Translations under genes and position numbers: made by a program
Part shown: positions 36,594 to 43,651 of the stretch, piece after piece
Layout: each line of letters opens with the position of its first letter
How positions within the stretch are numbered: the first letter of the stretch is position 1
The notes under the pieces: generated by a model
What the model was told of the DNA's origin: nothing
Database searches by the model: none
The model's input: the letters and a program-made list of their open reading frames with translations, nothing else
DNA from: DASSBQ01 sp040981125
GTDB lineage: Bacteria > Nitrospirota > Nitrospiria > Nitrospirales > Nitrospiraceae
Direction: 5' to 3'
Assembly (NCBI GenBank): GCA_040981125.1
Contig: JANRMQ010000001.1
Coordinates: 124,001-188,000 of the forward strand
DNA: 64,000 bases

Positions 36594-36717
36594 ATGCGTG
36601 ATCTGGATCGTGTGCAGATCGAAAACCGGGGACCGTGAATGGCTCGAAGGCAAGACCTTCGACGACGAAACGGCCGGAGAAGCCCACGAGCGAGACCGAA
36701 AATATGGAAGCGAGTGA
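36594..36717 (+). pseudogene. Frameshifted relic of an accessory-cluster gene start
   Basis: A GGGAGG ribosome binding site precedes ATG 36594, which encodes MRDLDRVQIENRGP and then stops at 36636-36638. The first ten residues parallel the start of the intact gene at 36781 (MHDIDRTQME). In the adjacent frame the reading continues as REWLEGKTFDDETAGEAHERD to a stop at 36715-36717. The simplest reading is a truncated, frameshifted duplicate of the same kind of gene. A real 14-residue leader peptide is the alternative. Confidence 0.4.
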
Positions 36718-36780
36718 AGAAGTAAGTTGTGCTGCATCAGCGCCCATTGCCAGCCGCTAACAAGCTTGAGGAGGAAGGCC

Positions 36781-37452
36781 ATGCATGACATCGACCGTAC
36801 ACAGATGGAATACAGCCCAGAGATGGAATCTGATTCAGAGCAATTTGAATCGGAACAATTTGAGTATGGTGAGACGGAGTGGGGAGAAGTGTTCAGCGAA
36901 GCCGAGTTGATGGAGGTTGCGGCGGAACTGCTTGAGGTTTCGGATGAGGCCGAGCTCGATCAATTTCTCGGCAACCTGATCAAAAAGGCCGGAAGCGCCA
37001 TCGGCAAAGTCATAAAGTCCCCGGTCGGCCAAGCTATCGGAGGGATTCTGAAGGGCGCAGCCAAAAAAGCCTTGCCCATTGCCGGCGGAGCCCTCGGCGG
37101 CTGGGTAGGAGGCCCCCTCGGCGCCAAAATTGGAAGCGGCCTCGCCTCCATGGCCGGCAAGGCGCTAGGCCTCGAACTGGAAGCTCTGAGCCCGGAGGAC
37201 CGCGAGTTCGAAGGGGCAAAACAATTTGTGCGTTTCGCCGGCGAAGCGGTGAAGAATGCCGCCGCCACTCCGCCTACCGCCAATCCAAGGGCGGCGGCCA
37301 ATGCTGCCGCAGCAGCGGCTGCGCGGAAATTTGCTCCCGGGTTCTTGACCGGGGCAGCGGGCGCGGCCATCCCCTCCTCGATGGCGTCGGCACGAGGCCG
37401 TAGCGGACGGTGGATCCGTCGAGGCCACCGCATTATCCTGTTTGGAGTGTGA
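36781..37452 (+). CDS. Acidic N-terminus plus glycine-rich hydrophobic module protein
   Basis: A 223-residue protein. Residues 1-40 are acidic and aromatic (EQFESEQFEYGETEWGEVF). Residues ~39-75 are a helical segment (LSEAE-like, AAELLEVSDEAELDQFLG). Residues ~75-130 are glycine/alanine-rich and hydrophobic (AIGGILKGAAKKALPIAGGA; GGWVGGPLGAKIGSGLASMA), resembling a glycine-zipper membrane-inserting segment. It ends SGRWIRRGHRIILFGV. The same module, with the same EWGE start and RWIRR end, is fused to a peptidoglycan-binding domain in the gene at 42074. Ribosome binding site GAGGAGG precedes the ATG. The function is unknown; a membrane-active cargo or exported protein is possible. Confidence 0.6.
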   Translation: MHDIDRTQMEYSPEMESDSEQFESEQFEYGETEWGEVFSEAELMEVAAELLEVSDEAELDQFLGNLIKKAGSAIGKVIKSPVGQAIGGILKGAAKKALPIAGGALGGWVGGPLGAKIGSGLASMAGKALGLELEALSPEDREFEGAKQFVRFAGEAVKNAAATPPTANPRAAANAAAAAAARKFAPGFLTGAAGAAIPSSMASARGRSGRWIRRGHRIILFGV

Positions 37453-37455
37453 GCC

Positions 37456-38790
37456 ATGATGGCCGTCGGTTCGTTCGCATCATGGATGTTGGCGCAAGAG
37501 GCGCGTGCATTGCTCACGCGGCTGGCGCGGGTCAAGCCCTTCGCGCTGTACGAACCGATGTTGCCCGCAGCGGACATCCTACCTGCAGCGCACACCGCTA
37601 TCGAGACGTATCTGGCAAAAGGGCGCCGTGAGCTGTATGACCTCATTCACGGCTTCTTGAGATGGCTACAGGGCCCACACGGTCGCCGAGCCTTGCCATC
37701 CGAAGCTCAACGGCGGTTCGCGTTTCTTCGCCTCAAGTTCAACATCGTCCTCACGCAGTTTGACCTGTTCAATGATGTGCTCACACAACGCAGCGAGAAC
37801 GAGACCGGCGTCTGGCTATCGGGGCTCGATATCGCCTCAGCCGATGCCTTGGCGTTGCCCGGCGACTATTACAAAACACCACCCGTGATCTGTTACCTCG
37901 ACCGTGGGGTTGGCGCAGCCATCCGCCGGGCACGGACACGAATGCCCGGTGGAGGCGAAAATCCCGTCGCCATCATTCGTGTGCCGCGCGAGCGGATGAT
38001 CGGCAACGGGATCGCCTCGTCCCTGGTCCATGAAGTAGGGCATCAGGCCGCGGAGTTGCTCGATCTGGTCAACTCACTGCGGCCGGTGCTGGCCGGGCTA
38101 CAGCGTGGCGGCGCTGAAGATCGCATTATCTGGCGGATCTGGGACCGGTGGATCTCGGAGATTGTCGCCGACTTTTGGTCGGTGGCACGTGTAGGTGTGG
38201 CGTCGACGACCGGCCTCATGGGCGTCGTCAGCCTCCCGCGTGCCTTTGTGTTCCGCTTGAATCTGGACGACCCGCACCCCGTTCCCTGGCTCCGCGTCAA
38301 GCTAAGCTGTGCGATGGGGAACGCGCTGTACCCGCATCCTCAATGGGAGCGACTCGCAACACTGTGGGAATCCTTCTATCCGCTCGAGGGACTCCCTGCA
38401 GAACGCAGAGTCCTGCTCACAAAACTCCAAGCAAGCATGCCCGGCTTCGTGGCCTTGCTGGTGCACCACCGTCCGAAGACGTTACAAGGCCGCTCCCTGA
38501 TGGAGGCGCTGGATGTGCTGGGACGGCAGCCGGCTCGCCTCGCCTCACTGTTTCGGATCTGGCGCAGCGCGCCGGCCGCGATGTACCGGGCTGCACCCTG
38601 TCTCGTGTTCGCCGTGATCGGCCAGGCACGGGCAGATGGCATGATCAGCCCGGAGCATGAAAGCGATCTCCTGGCGAAGTTGCTCACCCACTGGGCTTTG
38701 CGCACCACGCTGGACATTTCAGCCGCCTGCGCCACGAGACAGGCGCAAGTGCGCCGACCACATGTGCAATTACAGGCTTACGTCGTTTGA
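37456..38790 (+). CDS. Putative HExxH zinc metallopeptidase of unknown family
   Basis: A 444-residue protein. Residues 192-196 are HEVGH in the context SSLVHEVGHQAAELLDL, a zinc-binding helix, and Glu235 in WISEIVADFWS fits a third ligand of the gluzincin type. The N-terminal ~110 residues are helical, and a C-terminal ~200-residue helical part follows the catalytic core. There is no signal peptide. It starts three bases after the previous stop (GGAG upstream), so it is co-translated with the glycine-rich protein. The substrate is unknown. A protease acting in a target cell or maturing neighbours is a guess from context. Confidence 0.6.
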   Translation: MMAVGSFASWMLAQEARALLTRLARVKPFALYEPMLPAADILPAAHTAIETYLAKGRRELYDLIHGFLRWLQGPHGRRALPSEAQRRFAFLRLKFNIVLTQFDLFNDVLTQRSENETGVWLSGLDIASADALALPGDYYKTPPVICYLDRGVGAAIRRARTRMPGGGENPVAIIRVPRERMIGNGIASSLVHEVGHQAAELLDLVNSLRPVLAGLQRGGAEDRIIWRIWDRWISEIVADFWSVARVGVASTTGLMGVVSLPRAFVFRLNLDDPHPVPWLRVKLSCAMGNALYPHPQWERLATLWESFYPLEGLPAERRVLLTKLQASMPGFVALLVHHRPKTLQGRSLMEALDVLGRQPARLASLFRIWRSAPAAMYRAAPCLVFAVIGQARADGMISPEHESDLLAKLLTHWALRTTLDISAACATRQAQVRRPHVQLQAYVV

Positions 38791-38811
38791 TGATTCAGTA
38801 AGGAGGATGAC

Positions 38812-40968
38812 ATGGGTACGGAAAACGGTACACAAGCGGGAACTATAAAGATTTGTGTGGCAGACCAATCGGGCATGCGGCGTCCTATCAAAGACGCTAA
38901 TGTCGAGGTGTTTCGCACAGCGTCGGGGAGCCAGCAGCAACAACGCAAGAGTTCCGAGGGGGGTGAAGGACGAAGAAAGGGGCAACCGGCACAGTACATG
39001 GAGGTGGATACTTATGAGCTGGTGTACGAAGGGAAAACCGGCTCCAGTGGCTTTGTCCGCGACGCCGAGCCGGGGACCTACCGTGCTGTAGTTGGGGCAT
39101 TCGGGAAACAGGATACACAGGAATTCACGGTCACGCCCGGTTGCGTAACATCAGTCGATTGCCAGCTGGATGTGGGGTTCTCAGCCGAGACAATGGAGCT
39201 GAAAGGCGATGGTACGCAGGTCTCGAGCAGAGAAGTCCGACAAGGTAAGGCAATGTATGTGCGGGTTAGACGCAATAAGGATCTGCCTCAAGGGTCAGAG
39301 CTGATACTGAGCGCTACTGAGGGTACTCTCTTGCCAACATTCGAGGAATACGAATCGAACAACCAAATCGTGCGCGACTATGTCTATGACAGCAACGGCG
39401 CCAGCGGTGCGGTTCGATTCAAGGCAGTCCTGAAACACAACCCCCTAATGGAGATTAATTTCAACCTAATCGTCCTACCGGATGTGCAAAGCTTCTCTGG
39501 GGAGACCACGACCACGATGACGCGCACGGAGACAGAGCCGACCAACGATTTGCCGCTGTGGGTCGCGATTCGCAACAGCACGGAGGCGCTGTCCTTCAAC
39601 AATTATCTGCGCTTCATGGACTGGATCTTTTGTGGAACGGATCCAACAGGCTTGAAAGAGTTCGAGCGGGTTCGGTTCGATAATAAGAATACGGTGTACC
39701 GTGGTTTAAAGGATAAGCGCTTCCTGCCTTTTACCGATGCCGATACCTACCGCGTCGTGAAGGCCGCCACCGAGGCTTTTGTCATGGTGAACTGCGGGGT
39801 CTTCGAGGATCCGCAACCCTTTACCGTCCGAAGCGATCGGGATCGCGATGAAGACTACCTGGACCGTCGAGACATCCCGGTGCCGAGGAAGGGCCTCAGG
39901 CAAGTAGGGCGTGACTACCTTGAAACCCTGGATGCGGTCGATGCGGATGGGACGCCGGTCTCGACTTTGCCCTATTTGGCGATCATCCGCAGAAAGCTGC
40001 CCGATGTTCCGATTAAGAATATTTCCTTCGAAGATGCCGTACCGGGCCAAGCTGACAACTGCTTCGGCATCCTGCAAGAGAAGCTTGCCAATCCGTGCCT
40101 GTTGGAGCTCATTTGGTCCTATTGGCATGAGGAAGGCATGTTGGTGCAGACGGTGAATGCCATCACCCGCCGATTTCAGAACGTACGGGCGACCTCTCCT
40201 CTGGACCCCCTTTCCAATCTGGAGATCGATCCGCTGCGACCGCTTAATAATATATTCTGGGGCTATATCCAGGATGAACAGCACCGGCTGACGGTCGCGC
40301 GACGTAACTACGAATACGACCATCACTATGGGCTACGGCTGGAAGGTCAGGCCGTGCAACATTTCAGACCCGCGGACACGCGGTCCAAGTTCTTGGAAGC
40401 CTTCCATCATTTGTTACGCCTCTGCACGGTGTTCTATAAACAGGACGACGACACGACGGTGAAGGCCGACGCGTTCCCAGTGCTCAACGCGCTCAAGGAA
40501 ACGCACCTAATCCTCTCTCAAGGCGCGCACAACCAATTCGGGGACCTGCCCTCGACCGCTCGCATCGAAATGTTGATGCAAGAATGGCTGCTCGCCCGGC
40601 CCGAGTTCCGGGAATACCTGCCGACCCGGATCATGGTGGCTTATCCCGAACCCTGGATGGATCGTGTCGATGCCATGAAAAAACTACAGGGCTGGAGCGA
40701 TACGAGCGTGCTGCACTTCCGGAACCTTGGCATCTTCGGCGAGCAGCTTCTGCTGGCGATCCGCTGGGGAGCCTGGAGCGACGTGCAAGAGCCGATTCAG
40801 GCCTTCAACTGGACGCGGTTTTTCCGTCCACAAGTCCAAGGCTACATCCATGCGTACCGGGCTGTAACCGGCGTAGACCTCGCAGCCGAAGTCGTGGATA
40901 CACAGGTGGATGCCACCCTGCCGTCCGTCTTGCTCAAAAAACGGCTGGCGATGCGGCAGCGCGCTTGA
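38812..40968 (+). CDS. Large uncharacterised protein with N-terminal Ig-like domain
   Basis: A 718-residue protein with a strong ribosome binding site (AAGGAGG). Residues ~10-130 form a carboxypeptidase-regulatory / Ig-like beta domain (AGTIKICVADQSGMRRP, then DAEPGTYRAVVGAFGKQDT). A second beta domain follows to ~230. The rest is a helical alpha region with charged and aromatic residues (RTETEPTNDLPLWVAIRNS; DEQHRLTVARRNYEYDHHYG). I do not recognise a catalytic motif. It lies between the metallopeptidase and the PLP enzyme in the same tight transcript. Confidence 0.5.
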   Translation: MGTENGTQAGTIKICVADQSGMRRPIKDANVEVFRTASGSQQQQRKSSEGGEGRRKGQPAQYMEVDTYELVYEGKTGSSGFVRDAEPGTYRAVVGAFGKQDTQEFTVTPGCVTSVDCQLDVGFSAETMELKGDGTQVSSREVRQGKAMYVRVRRNKDLPQGSELILSATEGTLLPTFEEYESNNQIVRDYVYDSNGASGAVRFKAVLKHNPLMEINFNLIVLPDVQSFSGETTTTMTRTETEPTNDLPLWVAIRNSTEALSFNNYLRFMDWIFCGTDPTGLKEFERVRFDNKNTVYRGLKDKRFLPFTDADTYRVVKAATEAFVMVNCGVFEDPQPFTVRSDRDRDEDYLDRRDIPVPRKGLRQVGRDYLETLDAVDADGTPVSTLPYLAIIRRKLPDVPIKNISFEDAVPGQADNCFGILQEKLANPCLLELIWSYWHEEGMLVQTVNAITRRFQNVRATSPLDPLSNLEIDPLRPLNNIFWGYIQDEQHRLTVARRNYEYDHHYGLRLEGQAVQHFRPADTRSKFLEAFHHLLRLCTVFYKQDDDTTVKADAFPVLNALKETHLILSQGAHNQFGDLPSTARIEMLMQEWLLARPEFREYLPTRIMVAYPEPWMDRVDAMKKLQGWSDTSVLHFRNLGIFGEQLLLAIRWGAWSDVQEPIQAFNWTRFFRPQVQGYIHAYRAVTGVDLAAEVVDTQVDATLPSVLLKKRLAMRQRA

Positions 40969-40980
40969 CTCGGATCGGCC

Positions 40981-42096
40981 GTGCTTGATTTTACCTCGGC
41001 ACTGTATCTCGGCATGCGCCACAGCAGCTGGTCACTGCCGCCGTGGGTTCAATTCACGACCGGCCGGCCCGCGGCGCTCGCCTCACCGCCCAGCGCTTCG
41101 GCGGTGTCCGAGCAACTCGCAGCTTTACAGGGCTGTGAAGCCGCCACGCTCGTTCCATCGACACTGCACCTGTTTTGGGACTTATTCACGATACTGGCGA
41201 ATGAAAGGATAGCGATCTACATGGACGCCGGAACCTATGCAATTGTGAGGTGGGGAGCAGAGCGAGCGGCGGCACGCGGTGCCCCGGTGCGGATCTTCCG
41301 GCATCACGACCCCGATGCGCTGCGGGTTCAATTGAAGCGGGACGCGCGGCGTGCGTTGCGGCCGGTGGTGGTGGCCGATGGCTTCTGTCCAGCCTGCGGC
41401 GGCCTTGCGCCCATCGCGGCTTACCTCGACAGCATACGTATCTACGGGGGGTACTTAGTGCTGGATGATACGCAGGCGCTCGGTATCCTGGGTCACAAGC
41501 CGGGACCCCATGCCCCGTACGGGAGAGGCGGCGGGGGCTCCCTCCGTTGGAGCCAGGTGAACAGCCCGGATGTGATTACCGGCAGCTCCCTAGCCAAGGG
41601 TTTCGGGGTGCCGGTGGCGGTGCTGGCAGGTCCGCGCGCGATGATTAGGCGTTTCGAGCAAACCAGCGCGACACGCACGCATTGTAGCCCTCCCTCGAAT
41701 GCGGTCATCCACGCGGCGGAGCAGGCTTTGGCGGTCAACGGCGAACAGGGAGACCGCATACGGTTCCGATTGTGGGAACGCATTGGCCGGTTCAGGAGAG
41801 ACCTGACCGAAGTCGGACTATCCCTGCATGGAGGACGATTTCCCGTACAGACCTTGGCGCCGGCTCCCAGCCTGGACCCGATGAAGCTGCACGAGGAGTT
41901 ACTGCGACGAGGCGTCAGAACAGTCCTGCACCGCCCCCGCCACGGGTTCAGGGCACAGATCAGTTTTCTCATTACGGCGCGGCACCGTTTTCAGGACATT
42001 GATCACGCGACAGGGCTCGTGAAGCAAGTGGCACAACGTGAAGAAGCGACATTGGAACCGCCGGAGGGAAGCCATGAGCAATCCATTCAACTTTGA
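40981..42096 (+). CDS. PLP-dependent aminotransferase class I/II (AONS-like)
   Basis: A 371-residue protein of the alpha-oxoamine synthase type. It has GGYLVLDDTQALGILG, matching the PLP-binding Asp motif, and GSSLAKGFGVP with the likely Schiff-base lysine Lys206. The start is GTG 40981 and its last 23 bases overlap the next gene. Alpha-oxoamine synthases condense an acyl thioester with an amino acid (as in biotin or sphingolipid synthesis). The N-terminus is shorter than in BioF, so the substrate is open. It is odd to find it embedded among envelope-acting proteins. Confidence 0.65.
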   Translation: MLDFTSALYLGMRHSSWSLPPWVQFTTGRPAALASPPSASAVSEQLAALQGCEAATLVPSTLHLFWDLFTILANERIAIYMDAGTYAIVRWGAERAAARGAPVRIFRHHDPDALRVQLKRDARRALRPVVVADGFCPACGGLAPIAAYLDSIRIYGGYLVLDDTQALGILGHKPGPHAPYGRGGGGSLRWSQVNSPDVITGSSLAKGFGVPVAVLAGPRAMIRRFEQTSATRTHCSPPSNAVIHAAEQALAVNGEQGDRIRFRLWERIGRFRRDLTEVGLSLHGGRFPVQTLAPAPSLDPMKLHEELLRRGVRTVLHRPRHGFRAQISFLITARHRFQDIDHATGLVKQVAQREEATLEPPEGSHEQSIQL

Positions 42097-43618
42097 AGCG
42101 GAGCCTTTGAAGAACCGCACGAATTGCGGATGTCACTCCCAGGAGCTCGATAAGGACATGGCGGAGTTCGAGTCGGAGGAGGAGTTCAGAGGTGGACGGC
42201 GCTTTCCCATACGCGGCCGTGGCGCGTCTTCGCAACCCTTGAGACGGCCGCTGCTGTCCCCGAGGAGGCCATTGCGACCGTCTCTCGCCGGTCCCAAGCA
42301 ACCGTGGTCGCGTCCGACGCGCCCCCCGTACCGAAGACCTCGGGTATCTTGGCCGATCGCGAGAGTTCCCGGTGTCTATCGTGAGCCGGACGGCTTCGAA
42401 CCTGAACCAACCGCCGGCTCTGAATATGTTCGTTGGGCGCAGAGCTGTCTGAACCAGATCTTGGGATTACAACTCCCGGTGTCGGGCGTCATGGATCCAG
42501 AAACCCGGAGCGCGGTGCGGAGCTTTCAACGGGAACAACAATTGCGCACAACCGGCGTTCTGGGGCCGGAAACGGAGGACGCATTACGAAGAGCTTGCGG
42601 CGCACAACGCGAATTCAACTTGGAATTACAGCCCTTTGAGGCTTATCGGAATTTGGATGATGAGCAGGAAGTAAAAATCGTGGTGGATGCTCCAGGCTGG
42701 GAGCATATCAACAAGAACTTGGCCGAAAGGTTTAACCTTGCGGATCGAAACAAAATTCTAGCCAAAATTAGAAACTTGATAGGAATGCCGGCACCGCCCG
42801 AAGCGGTTGGTATTTATGAATGGTATGTCCAAGTGGGGGGGCTTGGGGATGGTACTGATCACGCAAATATCGTTGCGGTAGGCCATATGATTCGCAGCGT
42901 TTTGAAGAAAGATATGGTTGTGCGCGGTACTCGCTATACCATTAAGAAAGGGAAACTCAAACGATGGGGAGTGCCAACGATGGGTGAATTGGAATGGGGC
43001 GAGGCGGAATTGCCGGGCCTCGGGGAAGTCAACGGCGAGCTTGGTTTCGAAAGCCTTCTGAGCGAAGCCGAAGAAATCGAACTGGCTGCAGAGCTCTTGT
43101 CGCTGTCCAGTGAGGACGAATTGGATCTGTTTCTCGGCAAATTCTTCAAACGAATAGGCAGTGGTCTCAAGAAAGCGGGTCGCTTCATCGGCAAGCGAGT
43201 GCTGCCCGTGCTTGGCAAGGGGTTGAAGACCCTCGCGAAGGCTGCGCTTCCGATTGTGGGCAAAGTGGCAGGATCCTTTATTCCGATTCCGGGAGTCGGC
43301 ACCGCAATCGGGGGCGCCATAGGGACCGCCGTGAGCAATGCGTTGGAGCTTGAATTCAGCGGCGTGACCGCGGAGGAGGCGGAGTTGGAAATGGCTCGCC
43401 GCTTTGTGCAGCTGGCGGCCACGGCGGCTCAGCGGGCCGCCCTATCATCGCCCGACAGCGACGCGGAAGTGGTCGTGAACGAAGCGATCGTGACCGCAGC
43501 TCGGCAACATCTGCCCCATTTCCGTCTCAGGAAATCCGAGCGATCCGGCATGCCCGGTAGGACACAACAGGGCCGGTGGATCCGCCGTGATCGGCACATC
43601 GTCCTACTCGGAGCATAA
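42074..43618 (+). CDS. Peptidoglycan-binding protein fused to the glycine-rich module
   Basis: A 514-residue protein starting at ATG 42074 with GGAGG upstream. Residues 1-40 have the acidic, aromatic start (FNFEAEP; DMAEFESEEEF). A basic proline/arginine-rich linker follows. Residues ~115-180 are a PG_binding_1 domain (YVRWAQSCLNQILGLQ, then ETRSAVRSFQREQQLRTTG). Residues ~200-300 are a globular domain of unknown type. From Met303 the protein carries the same module as the 36781 gene: GELEWGEAEL, LSEAEEIELAAELLSLSSED, a glycine-rich stretch, RRFVQLAAT and the end GRWIRRDRHIVLLGA. It probably binds cell wall while presenting the module; no catalytic site is seen. Confidence 0.65.
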   Translation: MSNPFNFEAEPLKNRTNCGCHSQELDKDMAEFESEEEFRGGRRFPIRGRGASSQPLRRPLLSPRRPLRPSLAGPKQPWSRPTRPPYRRPRVSWPIARVPGVYREPDGFEPEPTAGSEYVRWAQSCLNQILGLQLPVSGVMDPETRSAVRSFQREQQLRTTGVLGPETEDALRRACGAQREFNLELQPFEAYRNLDDEQEVKIVVDAPGWEHINKNLAERFNLADRNKILAKIRNLIGMPAPPEAVGIYEWYVQVGGLGDGTDHANIVAVGHMIRSVLKKDMVVRGTRYTIKKGKLKRWGVPTMGELEWGEAELPGLGEVNGELGFESLLSEAEEIELAAELLSLSSEDELDLFLGKFFKRIGSGLKKAGRFIGKRVLPVLGKGLKTLAKAALPIVGKVAGSFIPIPGVGTAIGGAIGTAVSNALELEFSGVTAEEAELEMARRFVQLAATAAQRAALSSPDSDAEVVVNEAIVTAARQHLPHFRLRKSERSGMPGRTQQGRWIRRDRHIVLLGA

Positions 43619-43651
43619 CTCTCACAGCGGAGCTTTGACGGAGATATCGCC

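Noticed and set aside
36230..36601. Overlapping plus- and minus-strand ORFs in the divergent gap
   Set aside because: No domain, no ribosome binding site, and both cannot be coding.
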